DNA from: Acidimicrobiia bacterium
GTDB taxonomy: Bacteria > Actinomycetota > Acidimicrobiia > IMCC26256 > JAGNEX01
NCBI GenBank assembly: GCA_020637365.1
Contig: JACJWE010000002.1
Location: 682,001-746,000, forward strand
DNA length: 64,000 nt
Reading direction: 5' to 3'
Part shown: piece by piece, positions 18,449 through 28,116 of the stretch
How the letters are laid out: each line of letters opens with the position of its first letter
Position numbering within the stretch: the stretch's first letter is position 1
Program-made: the position numbers and the translations under genes
Notes under the pieces: generated by a model
What the model was told of the DNA's origin: nothing
What the model saw: the letters and a program-made list of their open reading frames with translations, nothing else
Database searches by the model: none

Positions 18449-18850
18449 CTAGGAAGCGTTTGAGCGACCTCGGCGAGCTGCCAGGACCGTCAAAGCACCG
18501 CCTGTTGCAACGAGCCCGCCACCAACAACCGCCAGCGAGTTGCTGGAGGAACCGGTGTTTGCCAACGAGCCGGTGTTGGAGGCAGCGGTAGTCGCCGTCG
18601 TGCTGTTCGTCGACGAGGACGAGGATGAGCTACTCGAAGCCTTTGTTGTCGTCGACGCGTCGCCGGTCGTCGTGGTCGCATCACCGGTGGTGGTGGTTGC
18701 ATCCACCGACGTGGTCGTGGTGGCGTCGGCCGTAGAAGTGGTCGTTTCGTCGGCCATCGTCGTCGACGTTGCAGCGCCGGCAGCCACGGGAAGTGCGGCA
18801 ATACCGAACGCTGCAGCGGCTACGGCAAGGCGCTTTGAGATAATCGCCAT
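18449..18850 (-). CDS. Small Thr/Ser-rich surface protein with LANTG sorting signal
   Basis: 133 residues in three parts: a signal peptide (SKRLAVAAAAFGIAALPVAAGAA), a low-complexity Thr/Ser/Asp stretch (about 28-95, including nine consecutive Ser), and a C-terminal sorting signal with LANTG at 96-100, a hydrophobic helix and the basic tail ARRGR. LAxTG is the motif used by class E sortases of high-GC actinobacteria, which attach the Thr to peptidoglycan. The Thr/Ser stretch would span or coat the wall and may be glycosylated. No sortase gene lies in the window. GAGGAG precedes the ATG. The 290-bp gap to the divergent gene shows no other feature. Confidence 0.75.
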   Translation of the reverse strand: MAIISKRLAVAAAAFGIAALPVAAGAATSTTMADETTTSTADATTTTSVDATTTTGDATTTTGDASTTTKASSSSSSSSSTNSTTATTAASNTGSLANTGSSSNSLAVVGGGLVATGGALTVLAARRGRSNAS

Positions 18851-19140
18851 AATGCTGCTCCTCGAGTTGAGAGATTTGTTAACAGAGTGACCTCTGATAC
18901 GTGTGTGAATTCAGTAGCTTAACGGGTCCGACGCGCGTTGTCCCGCTGAATTGCAGATTGAGGTGCGGGGGGCCGTCTTCCGGCGGGTGGCGTGTGCATT
19001 GCCAAGGTGTTGTATGCGACCTAACTTCTCCTCAGACCACATTGCTTGAGGGGCGCGATGTAGCAGTTGAAGGGGCCGTGACGACGTGGCCCGCTTGGTG
19101 CTCGAACGGGGGCATCGAGTTCACGGCATAAGTCGAGTTC

Positions 19141-21870
19141 GTGAGGGCCGGGGTGGTGGGTAGCGATCTCAGGGACGGGGGACGTCGACAGCGCCGACGA
19201 GCAACCCAACGATCGCGATGGCGGCTGGACCGCCGGGCTCTCTATGCAACGCTGTGGGCATCGACGTGGTTTGCCGTTGGATATCCGGTCTTGATGACCC
19301 TGCGGGAGCAAAGCGAGTTTTTTGTCGTCCGCAACACCGACACGCAGCAGATCATCCTCCTGGTGACGGTGCTCGGACTGGTGCCCTTCATGCTGGTTGC
19401 GGTGACGGCCGCGCTGGCGTTCCGTCTTGGAAGCGCTGGTGCTGAGCGTGTGGTTCTGCTCGCGGGTATCGCCTTCTTCGTGCTGGTCGGCAGTCTGATC
19501 GTGTTCGGGCGGCTTACATGGCCAGGTGAACTCGTCGTCGCCACAAGCCTCGCAATGGCCGCGTTGGCGACTTGGCTCGTGGCGACAAAGCAGATCGCAC
19601 GCCGATACGGCGTCGCCTTGGCACCAGCACCTCTCATCATTGTCGGACTCTTTTTCAGCGCTCCCGGTGTGAGTATCGCCACCGGTCTGTCCGCTAGCGC
19701 CGTCGAACTTGGCGGCGTTGCCCACCCAACCGACCTTATTGTCCTGGTCCTCGACGAACTGCCGCTCGGTACGTTGCTCGACGGCTCTGCTTCCGCGTCG
19801 AGTCCGCGGATCGATGGTGGCCGGTTTCCTGGATTCGCTCGTCTGGCCGAGTCGAGCACATGGTATCCACACGCCAAATCACCTACGGCGCACACCGCTG
19901 TCGCCCTCCCCACCTTGTTGACCGGGCGATATCCAACACCGGGCCGTATGCCCACCGCCGACTCGGTGGGGCCCACACTCTTCAGCGAACTCGGCATGTC
20001 TCACGACGTGGTAGCCGTTGAGCCGGTGACCACACTGTGCCCGACGGCTCTTTGCGAGCGATACCGCGCGGATTCGGCGACTCGGCTACTCCGCGACGTT
20101 GGTGTGCTCTATGAGCACATGGTGACCCCTGAGGAGTGGGAAGGACGGCTCGATCCGATCGATAGATCCTGGGCAGACTTTGGTGGCTCGGAATCGATAC
20201 GACCGATCTCGGTTCGTTCCGCTTCGAGCGACGATTCGACCGAACCCAGGTCGAGGGATGTCGCACAAGAATCCGGGTCAGACGACGACTTCATGGAGAC
20301 CGTTCTCGCACAGGATGGTGTATCCAGGCAACAAGTTGTGGCTGGCTGGCTCGCTGAGCTGGGCGTGCAGCCCAACGGGTCGGGCCCGATCGAGAAGCGG
20401 TTCGATTTCCTGCATGTGCTGTTGCCGCACACCGATTGGAACTATCTGCCCTCGGGCAATAGATACGACGGCGGGCGCGAGATCCCCGGTCTGATTCTGA
20501 CCGAGTGGGTCGAACAGCCGGTCTTCTCTGACATGGCCCTGCAGCGCTATCTGCTTCAACTGCAATTCGTCGACACGCAGGTCGGTGCCATGATCGACAC
20601 CCTGCGTTCAACGGATCGTTGGGAGGATGCGATGGTGGTGGTAGTCGCTGACCACGGGATGAGCTTCACGCCCGGGAGCCCCTACCGCGAATACGACGGG
20701 ACCAACGACACCGACATCGCGTCGATCCCTCTGTTCATCAAATACCCGGGCCAAACACAAGCCCGAGTCGATAAGCGGCTCGCCAGTTTGGTCGACGTGG
20801 TCCCGACGGTCCTGGCGGTCATGGGATCGGACAAAGCGGGAACGGACCTTCGCGGGGCCCAAGGAGGAAACCCGCCTGTCATCGATGGACGCTCCCTGAC
20901 CCAGGATTGGGACAGGGATGCAGTGCCGCTCTACGACGTGTTGGGTCAGCAGATCGGCTCGATCGGTGCGGGCATGCCCACCGATATGGCCGGCCATATC
21001 GCGGAGACGTTTGGTGGCTCCGACCGTGGGCTCGATTCCGCTCAACACTCGGTGGCGGGCTTTCCCTATGGATTAGGTCCCGACCGTGAACTGCTGGGTG
21101 CTTCGGAGGGCTCTCTCGAAGCACTTGAGGGCGGCGACTCCGAGGGGGGTCGACCCACATGCAGCGTCGAACTCGACGGATCCCAAACCGTCGACGTCTC
21201 TGCCGGTGACAATCGAGCGCTACCAGTTCGAGTGGCCGGTGTGATCGGGGAGTGCGACATCGACGTCGACGCCCTAATGGGCACTTCGGTCCTCGTGGCA
21301 GTCGACGGCGACGTAGCTGGTGCCGGACGAACCTTCCCCACCGTCGATAGGAGCCAACAGCGCTTCAGCGTGATCGTCGACGAGGCGATGCTGACAACCG
21401 GGTTGCATTCATTCTCGATATGGCTCAAGAACGACGGATACACCGTTCGCGCTGAGGTCGCCGATTCGATCGATCCAGCGGAGCTGGTGGCCCACAACGG
21501 TCGGCTTACCTCGATGAACGGACACGTCCTCACCGCTGCCGAGTCGGGCGATGAACGCCTGATTGCCGGGCAGCTCACGCGTGATTTTGCCGGTACGGAG
21601 CGAACCGTGATCGAAGGTTGGGCGGCGAAATCGGATGATCCTGAACGACGGCTGTGGGTGGTAGCGGTGCGAGGGGACGAGATTCTTGGCGTTACCGCGA
21701 CCGGTCATGAACGAATCGACGTAGCGTTCGATCGGGGCGAATCCTGGGCAAACTCGGGGTTCTCACTCGAGCTGCCCGCTGAGGGGTACGAGACCAACAA
21801 CGCTCGTCAGGCGATCGAAATCTGGGTAACCGACGGAGATATCAGCCGTCAGCTATTGACGAATGCATAA
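19141..21870 (+). CDS. Membrane-anchored sulfatase-like hydrolase/transferase
   Basis: 909 residues starting at GTG 19141 (no ribosome site). An arginine-rich cytosolic N-terminus leads into about five membrane helices (residues ~40-190). Then comes an extracytoplasmic alkaline-phosphatase-superfamily domain: metal motif 'LIVLVLDELPLG', candidate nucleophile region 'SPTAHTAVALPTLLTGRYP', 'VVVVADHGMSF' and 'IPLFIKYPGQ'. The ~250-residue C-terminal part is beta-rich and unassigned. Architecture resembles envelope phospho- or sulfo-transferases such as LtaS-type and arabinogalactan-modifying enzymes, but the substrate cannot be read from sequence. The Cys/Ser-x-Pro-x-Arg formylglycine motif of true sulfatases is not seen, so sulfatase activity itself is unlikely. 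Confidence 0.7.
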   Translation: MRAGVVGSDLRDGGRRQRRRATQRSRWRLDRRALYATLWASTWFAVGYPVLMTLREQSEFFVVRNTDTQQIILLVTVLGLVPFMLVAVTAALAFRLGSAGAERVVLLAGIAFFVLVGSLIVFGRLTWPGELVVATSLAMAALATWLVATKQIARRYGVALAPAPLIIVGLFFSAPGVSIATGLSASAVELGGVAHPTDLIVLVLDELPLGTLLDGSASASSPRIDGGRFPGFARLAESSTWYPHAKSPTAHTAVALPTLLTGRYPTPGRMPTADSVGPTLFSELGMSHDVVAVEPVTTLCPTALCERYRADSATRLLRDVGVLYEHMVTPEEWEGRLDPIDRSWADFGGSESIRPISVRSASSDDSTEPRSRDVAQESGSDDDFMETVLAQDGVSRQQVVAGWLAELGVQPNGSGPIEKRFDFLHVLLPHTDWNYLPSGNRYDGGREIPGLILTEWVEQPVFSDMALQRYLLQLQFVDTQVGAMIDTLRSTDRWEDAMVVVVADHGMSFTPGSPYREYDGTNDTDIASIPLFIKYPGQTQARVDKRLASLVDVVPTVLAVMGSDKAGTDLRGAQGGNPPVIDGRSLTQDWDRDAVPLYDVLGQQIGSIGAGMPTDMAGHIAETFGGSDRGLDSAQHSVAGFPYGLGPDRELLGASEGSLEALEGGDSEGGRPTCSVELDGSQTVDVSAGDNRALPVRVAGVIGECDIDVDALMGTSVLVAVDGDVAGAGRTFPTVDRSQQRFSVIVDEAMLTTGLHSFSIWLKNDGYTVRAEVADSIDPAELVAHNGRLTSMNGHVLTAAESGDERLIAGQLTRDFAGTERTVIEGWAAKSDDPERRLWVVAVRGDEILGVTATGHERIDVAFDRGESWANSGFSLELPAEGYETNNARQAIEIWVTDGDISRQLLTNA

Positions 21871-21872
21871 AA

Positions 21873-21893
21873 CCTGATAGTCTTGCACTCAAC
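21873..21893 (+). promoter_or_regulatory. HAIR-like site upstream of clpB
   Basis: CCTGATA-N7-ACTCAAC has the same spacing as the HspR box and a strong right arm (6 of 7); the left arm is weaker (4 of 7). TTGCAC (21883-21888) inside it could be a -35 box, with CATAGG (21905-21910) as a weak -10. Placement parallels the dnaK site, and clpB is a known HspR target in actinobacteria. Confidence 0.5.
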
Positions 21894-21976
21894 TTTACTT
21901 AGTCCATAGGGAGAGCGCGTGGTTTGGGCGATAGACCAGGCCGCGAGATGCGCTCGCCGACCACAACGGAGTCTCC

Positions 21977-24556
21977 GTGACCTTTGATCCAAACCGTTTA
22001 ACGCAGAAGTCCACTCAAGCGATCGCGAGTGCGCAGGCCATCGCCCGCGCACGCGGTCATCAGGCCATTACCCCGGTTCACCTTCTGGTCGCGATCTTGT
22101 CCGATTCTGAGGGGCGGGCGTTGGCGTTTCTTCAGAAGGCGGGCGTCGCCCCCAAGCCGATCCTTGACGCCGCAAATGAGCGACTCGATCGCATGCCGTC
22201 GGCCTACGGCACGACGACACAAGACGCCAAGATCGACGCGGCCCTGTCACGCGTTCTCAACAAAGCCGATGAGATCCGGGTGGAGTTCGGCGACGACTAC
22301 CTCTCGGTCGAACACTTGCTTCTGGCGCTCACCACCGACGTCTCGGGGATCTCTTCGTGGCTCGCTGATCTCGGCCTCACCGAGGACGGTCTTCGCTCCG
22401 CTGTCGACGAGGTGCGGGGTAGCCGGCGCGTCACCTCTGACAACCCCGAAGGCACATTCGAAGCGCTTGAACAGTTCGGTCGCGACCTTACAGATGAAGC
22501 TGAAGAGGGTCGCCTGGACCCGGTCGTCGGTCGTGACGATGAGATCCGACGGGTCATCCAGGTCCTCAGTCGTCGAACCAAGAACAATCCCGTGCTGATC
22601 GGCGAGCCCGGAGTCGGCAAGACGGCCATCGCTGAGGGGCTGGCACGACGCATCGTCGAAGGAGACGTACCCGACAGCCTCAAAGGCAAGCGGATCGTCG
22701 CGCTCGACATGGGTTCGATGGTCGCTGGAGCCAAGTACCGCGGCGAGTTCGAAGAGCGCCTCAAGGCGGTGCTGGACGAAATCAAAGAGTCAGACGGCCA
22801 GGTCGTGACCTTCATCGACGAACTCCACACAATCGTCGGAGCCGGTGCATCGGGCGACGGCAACATGGACGCTGCCAACCTGCTCAAACCCATGCTGGCT
22901 CGCGGCGAGCTGCGCATGGTGGGAGCTACCACCCTCGACGAATACCGCAAGTACATCGAATCTGACCCAGCACTCGAACGCCGCTTTCAGACCGTCTTTG
23001 TCGGTGAACCCACCGTCGAACAGGCCGTCGCCATTCTCCGTGGCCTCAAGGAGCGCTACGAGACTCACCACGGCGTCACGATCCGTGACGGCGCTCTCGT
23101 TGCGGCGGCAACACTGTCAGACCGCTACATCAGTGGGCGCCAGCTGCCCGATAAGGCCATCGACCTCATCGACGAAGCCGCAGCGCGCCTCAAGATGGAG
23201 ATCGATTCACGTCCCATCGAGATCGACGTAGCCGACCGCCAGGTCCGTCAGCTCGAGATCGAACGTACCGCGCTCGAAAACTCCGAGGACAGCTCGAACT
23301 CGGGCCGTCTTGAAGAGGTCGAACGCGAAATCGCAGAGATCAGCGAACACCGCGATTCGATGATCGCCCAATGGCAAACCGAAAAACAAGAGATCGACCG
23401 GATCCGCGAACTTCGGCGCCAACTCGAAGAAGCCAACGCTGAGGCCGAACGTTTGGAGCGCGACGCTGACGCTGGTGGAGGAGACCTTGGGCGAATCGCC
23501 GAACTTCGGTACGGGGTGATCCGTCAGCTCGAACAAGAGGTTCAAGAACGCAGCGAAGCTCTGGCGGCCCTCCAAGCCACGACCAAGATGCTGAAGGAAG
23601 AGGTCGAAGCCGAAGACGTCGCCGAAGTCGTTTCGAACTGGACCGGTGTACCCGTTGCCCGCCTGATGGAAGGCGAGATGCAAAAGCTCGTCCGAATGGA
23701 GGATGAACTCCACAAGCGGGTCATCGGCCAAGACGTTCCGGTCGCCGCGGTCTCCGACGCCATACGCCGCAGCCGAGCAGGTCTGTCCGACCCCAACCGA
23801 CCGATCGGGAGCTTCTTGTTCCTCGGTCCGACAGGCGTCGGCAAGACCGAACTCGCCCGCAGCCTGGCCGACTTCTTGTTCGATGACGAGAAGGCCATGG
23901 TCCGGATCGATATGAGTGAATACATGGAGAAGCATTCGGTCAGCAGGCTGATCGGCGCGCCTCCGGGCTATGTCGGATACGACGAAGGCGGCCAGCTGAC
24001 CGAGGCTGTCCGGCGCCGACCGTACGCTGTGATCCTTCTTGACGAGGTCGAAAAGGCGCACCCTGACGTCTTCAACGTGTTGTTGCAGCTGATGGACGAT
24101 GGCCGCTTGACCGATGGTCAAGGCAGGACCGTCGACTTCACCAACACCGTGATCATCATGACGTCGAACCTTGGTTCGGGCGGTAGCGATGAGGCCGCGT
24201 TGGCCGCTGCGCGGGCGCACTTCCGTCCCGAGTTCCTCAACCGGCTCGATGAGATCGTGACATTCCATCCGCTCGGGCGTGAACACATCGCCCAGATCAC
24301 CGACATCCAGTTCGCTCTTCTCGCAGACCGTCTCGAACAGCGAGGCATCGAACTCGAGTTGTCCGATGCGGCCCGTCAACATCTATCCGAGGTGGGATAC
24401 GAACCGGCATACGGTGCTCGTCCCCTCAAGAGGACACTGCAACGGTTGGTCGCTGACCCGCTGTCCAAGGCAATTCTGGGCGGTCAGTTCCACACCGGCG
24501 ATGTCATTCGGGTCGAGATGGGAGCCGACGACCAGGTGGCACTGGTCAAGGGCTAG
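21977..24556 (+). CDS. clpB: Disaggregase ClpB (Hsp100)
   Basis: 859-residue AAA+ unfoldase that works with DnaK-DnaJ-GrpE to rescue aggregated proteins. In order: Clp N-domain repeats (1-145), AAA-1 with Walker A 'GEPGVGKTAIAEGLA' and Walker B 'VVTFIDELHT', the coiled-coil middle domain (about 400-530, rich in Glu/Arg heptads) that contacts DnaK, AAA-2 with 'GPTGVGKTELARSLA' and 'VILLDEVEKAHPDV', and the C-terminal D2-small domain. GTG start at 21977 with ACGGAG upstream. Likely HspR-controlled. Confidence 0.95.
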   Translation: MTFDPNRLTQKSTQAIASAQAIARARGHQAITPVHLLVAILSDSEGRALAFLQKAGVAPKPILDAANERLDRMPSAYGTTTQDAKIDAALSRVLNKADEIRVEFGDDYLSVEHLLLALTTDVSGISSWLADLGLTEDGLRSAVDEVRGSRRVTSDNPEGTFEALEQFGRDLTDEAEEGRLDPVVGRDDEIRRVIQVLSRRTKNNPVLIGEPGVGKTAIAEGLARRIVEGDVPDSLKGKRIVALDMGSMVAGAKYRGEFEERLKAVLDEIKESDGQVVTFIDELHTIVGAGASGDGNMDAANLLKPMLARGELRMVGATTLDEYRKYIESDPALERRFQTVFVGEPTVEQAVAILRGLKERYETHHGVTIRDGALVAAATLSDRYISGRQLPDKAIDLIDEAAARLKMEIDSRPIEIDVADRQVRQLEIERTALENSEDSSNSGRLEEVEREIAEISEHRDSMIAQWQTEKQEIDRIRELRRQLEEANAEAERLERDADAGGGDLGRIAELRYGVIRQLEQEVQERSEALAALQATTKMLKEEVEAEDVAEVVSNWTGVPVARLMEGEMQKLVRMEDELHKRVIGQDVPVAAVSDAIRRSRAGLSDPNRPIGSFLFLGPTGVGKTELARSLADFLFDDEKAMVRIDMSEYMEKHSVSRLIGAPPGYVGYDEGGQLTEAVRRRPYAVILLDEVEKAHPDVFNVLLQLMDDGRLTDGQGRTVDFTNTVIIMTSNLGSGGSDEAALAAARAHFRPEFLNRLDEIVTFHPLGREHIAQITDIQFALLADRLEQRGIELELSDAARQHLSEVGYEPAYGARPLKRTLQRLVADPLSKAILGGQFHTGDVIRVEMGADDQVALVKG

Positions 24557-24654
24557 GTGTCCGGTGTCGCGACTTTCGTTCGTTGATCACGTCTGGCTCT
24601 CGACGCGCCGCCAATAATGCGGTCAGACAATCAAGCGGCACAAGAGAGATCCGA

Positions 24655-26366
24655 ATGCCAGACGACAACCGAGACAACGACAAGCTCATCCCGGAGTGGA
24701 ACGCTTCAGCCAACGATCAGATCGGCTGGTTGGGGGTCGGGGTTGGCATCATTTTGGCCGCCCTCTTGTTGTTTGGCAGCCGCTGCTCCAACGTGTTGGA
24801 CCGCGGCGACGACGAATCATCAACCCGGTCGGGAGGTTCCCAAACGTCGAGCGAAGTCGCCGCTGATCTGCGCGACGATCTCGATAACGTTGGATTGACC
24901 GGGCTTGATGTGTCGGTTGACGGCACGACCGCTCGACTGCGCGGAGCGGTTCCAAGTGAGCAGTATCAGCGGGTCGCAGACGAGATTGCATTCGGACAGC
25001 GCGACATCGACGGCGTCAAGGATGATCTGTCGATCGATCCAGAAGTGGATATGACCCTCGATGTCGCGGCCCTGTCCAAGCTGAATCTCGATGATGACGC
25101 CGATCTGGCGAGCGTTCCGGGACTTGGGCTCAATCGGTCCGATTCCGCTGACGCAACCGCCGCGGACGACAAAGCCTCAGACGGCGCCGACGCTGATAAC
25201 GGTGACGATTCTGAGGACCCCGGCACCGAGGGCGTCGATCTCGAGGCGCTGCGAAACGACCTCGCCGATGCAGGTCTCGCCGACGTGACCGCGAAACTGA
25301 GCGGCACATCGGTGACCTTGTCGGGCAGCGTTCCGAGCGCCGACGATCGAGACCAAGCCGAGCAGATAGCGCTCGACACCGATGGCGTCACCGATGTGAA
25401 GAATGACGTGACGATCGAAGCGACCAAGACCGGTGAGGACGCGATCGCTGTCGAGCGAACCATCCTGAGCGCGCTCGACGATGCGGGTCTTGACACGGTC
25501 GGCGTGTCGGTCTCGGGCGACACCGCCACGCTGACCGGTGAGGTGGCGACGGTTGAAGACAAGGACGACGCCGAGGACCTGGCTTTGGCTCACCCCGCGA
25601 TTGGGTCGGTCGACAACAAGCTCACCGTGCCCGATGCCGTGGGACAGGACGCGGCAAAGGAAGTTATCGACGACCTTGACCTCGACGTAGACGTGCTGAT
25701 CAAGGGATCCACGGCCACCTTGACCGGTGTGGTGCCGACGGCTGCAGACAGCGAAAAGGTGGAAGGGATCGCTGCGGCATTTGAGGGCATTGACACCGTC
25801 GACAACCAGCTCGTCACCTTGTTCAGCGAGGTGGAAACCACGTTGTCAAGCAACGGCTTTGACGATGTGAGCTTTGAGCTCGACGACTACGACGTCACCC
25901 TCGACGGATCGGTCAACTCAGAGAACAACCTCGAACGGCTCGACACGGCGATGGCTGACGTGGTTGGTATCGGTGAGGTAACCAACGATGTGACCGTCAC
26001 AACCAATCCGCTCGAAGAATCGCTCCGAGAGCTGTTTGCTGACTCCCCCGTGGAGTTCGCGAGTGGGTCTGCAACATTGCCTGCTGCCGCTCAGGCACAA
26101 CTGGATGAGGCCGCCACGATCATCAACGATGCCCCGGGTGTCGACATCGAGGTTGCGGGCTACACCGACAACGTTGGGAACGATGAGCTCAACAAGATCT
26201 TGTCGGAGGGGCGCGCACGTGCGGTGGTCAAGTATCTGGTCGACCAGGGTGTCGACGCCGAACGTATCTATGCCATTGGATACGGTGAGGCACGACCGAT
26301 CGCGCCCAACGACACCGAGGCTGGTCGGGCGAAAATCGCCGGATCGAGTTCTCGATCGGCAGCTGA
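24655..26366 (+). CDS. ArfA-like protein: membrane anchor, five BON domains and OmpA domain (frameshift near end)
   Basis: One membrane helix (about residues 25-45, 'WLGVGVGIILAALLLFG') is followed by five BON-like repeats of ~55-60 residues each with the 'V.G..ATL.G.V' core, then an OmpA-C domain ('VEFASGSATLPAAAQAQLDE', 'VAGYTDNVGNDELN', 'LSEGRARAVVKYL', 'IGYGEARPIAPNDT'). Mycobacterial ArfA (Rv0899) combines an anchor, BON and OmpA-C and acts in the envelope, binding peptidoglycan. The expected ending 'GRAKNRRIEFSIGS-stop' is one frame away: AAAA at 26332-26335 should be AAAAA. As written the frame runs 46 nt further to 26412 with a meaningless tail. Two Asp/Glu-rich linkers separate BON 1 from 2. 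Confidence 0.8.
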
Positions 26367-26617
26367 CACCGCGCCTCGATCGCCTCGATGCAGGACGGTC
26401 GACCCCCTGTGAGTAACAAAGGTGGTTCCTGCAACAGCGGGGTGTAGCATTGCTCGGATCGGCCGGCGGACAGAGGCCGTTTCTACCGGGAGCGCGACAC
26501 GGTTTCGTGGTACCGGTTCTTGGTGAAGTCACCGCCATTCGCTTGAAACCCTGAAAGTGCGTCGAGGCGCGCACGCAATCGAGCGGTGACCTGAATTCGT
26601 CTATGAGGAGGGCAGCC

Positions 26618-27898
26618 ATGCCCGCAACGATCATTGTTGGTACGCAGTGGGGCGACGAAGGCAAAGGCCGGTTCACGGACCTTTTGGCTAAAGAGGCACA
26701 ACTCGTCGTTCGGTACCAAGGTGGACACAACGCCGGTCACACGATCGTCGCTGGTGGTACCACACTCAACTTGCAGCTCTTGCCGTCGGGCATTCTGTAT
26801 CCGCATACCACGCCCGTTATCGGTAATGGCGTGGTCGTCGATCCAAAGGTGTTGATCGACGAACTCGATATGGTTGCGAACCTCGGAATTGAAACCGACC
26901 GTGTTCGCCTGAGCGGCAATGCGCATCTCATCATGCCGTACCACCTCGAACTGGATCGCTTGACCGAACGTTTCCTCGGTCGGAACAAACTCGGTACCAC
27001 CAAACGTGGAATTGGACCGACATACGCTGACAAGGCGGCGCGTGTGGGCATCCGCGTGCAGGACCTTCTCGACGCCAAGATCTTTCGCCAAAAGCTCGAA
27101 CTGGTCTTGCGAGAAAAGAACCTGTTGCTCGCCAAGGTGTACAACCGTCTGCCGATGGATGCGGGCGAAATTGCCGACCGTTACTTGTCGTATCTCCCCC
27201 GGCTCGAGCCCCACATCGATGACACCGTGCACCTCGTCCACGAAGCGTTAGGGCGGAGCGAACGGGTCCTCTTTGAGGGGGCGCAAGCAACGTTCCTCGA
27301 CCTCGACCATGGCACCTATCCCTTTGTCACCTCCTCGAACCCAACCGCGGGAGCGGTCGGTCCCGGGGCAGGCGTCGGGCCGCGAGAAATCGATGAAATC
27401 GTGGGGGTCGTCAAGGCCTATACGACCCGAGTCGGTGCGGGGCCTTTCCCGACAGAACTCGACGACGAGATCGGCGAACTGCTGGTCGACCGCGGTCATG
27501 AGTATGGAACAAATACGGGTCGTCGGCGTCGTCCCGGCTGGCTGGACCTGGTCATGTTGCGCCATGCGGTTCGCCTCAACACCTGTACGCACCTGGCTAT
27601 CACCAAACTCGATGTGCTCGCTCCCCTTAAAGAAATCAAGGTTTGTGTTGGCTACCGATACGGCGACGAGGTCCTGACCCACGTGCCGTATCACCAGACC
27701 GTCATTCACCACGTCGAGCCGGTATATGAAACCTTGCCGGGTTGGGGTGAAGAGATCGACGAGGTCACAAGCTTTTCGGGTCTGCCCGAGGCAGCCCAGT
27801 CCTATGTCCGCTTCATCGAAGAGACCGTTGGCGTGCCGATCCGCTTTGTTGGAGTTGGTCCCGCTCGCGAGCAGACCGTCTTCATGGAGCGCGACTAG
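26618..27898 (+). CDS. purA: Adenylosuccinate synthetase
   Basis: 426 residues. Joins IMP and aspartate with GTP to give adenylosuccinate, the first committed step to AMP. The P-loop-like 'GTQWGDEGKG' carries catalytic Asp13, 'GGHNAGHT' carries His41, and 'GTTKRGIGPTYADK', 'FEGAQATFLDLDHGTYPFVTSS' (given in parts) and the C-terminal 'TKLDVL' GTP-binding segment are all present. ATG 26618 is set by GAGGAGGG. It heads a co-directional run of purine genes, though 205-220-nt gaps before and after it suggest its own promoter; TAGCAT at 26445-26450 is one weak candidate. Confidence 0.95.
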   Translation: MPATIIVGTQWGDEGKGRFTDLLAKEAQLVVRYQGGHNAGHTIVAGGTTLNLQLLPSGILYPHTTPVIGNGVVVDPKVLIDELDMVANLGIETDRVRLSGNAHLIMPYHLELDRLTERFLGRNKLGTTKRGIGPTYADKAARVGIRVQDLLDAKIFRQKLELVLREKNLLLAKVYNRLPMDAGEIADRYLSYLPRLEPHIDDTVHLVHEALGRSERVLFEGAQATFLDLDHGTYPFVTSSNPTAGAVGPGAGVGPREIDEIVGVVKAYTTRVGAGPFPTELDDEIGELLVDRGHEYGTNTGRRRRPGWLDLVMLRHAVRLNTCTHLAITKLDVLAPLKEIKVCVGYRYGDEVLTHVPYHQTVIHHVEPVYETLPGWGEEIDEVTSFSGLPEAAQSYVRFIEETVGVPIRFVGVGPAREQTVFMERD

Positions 27899-28116
27899 CA
27901 GGTTTCGGTGCCGGTTCGCTGCGTCGTTCGCTCCGATCCGGTCCGTCGGGTCGGTCAAAGCCGGTTGCGCGCCGTGGTGCCGTCATGCCGTGAGGCCGGG
28001 GGTCGGCGATCGCGACCGAGTGGCGCGTGGTCTCGGCAGATCCGCGAGACTTACCGCGTTCGGTGGCGGCGCGGCGGCCTGGGCATGGGTCGGTCGATGT
28101 AGAGGTGGGCAACAAC

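Noticed and set aside
19141..21870. True sulfatase activity
   Set aside because: The C/S-x-P-x-R formylglycine maturation motif is not visible; only the alkaline-phosphatase-superfamily metal motifs are, so the call is limited to sulfatase-like.
23207..24382. 391-codon minus-strand frame inside clpB
   Set aside because: Antisense shadow of a strongly conserved gene; composition mirrors the complementary codons.
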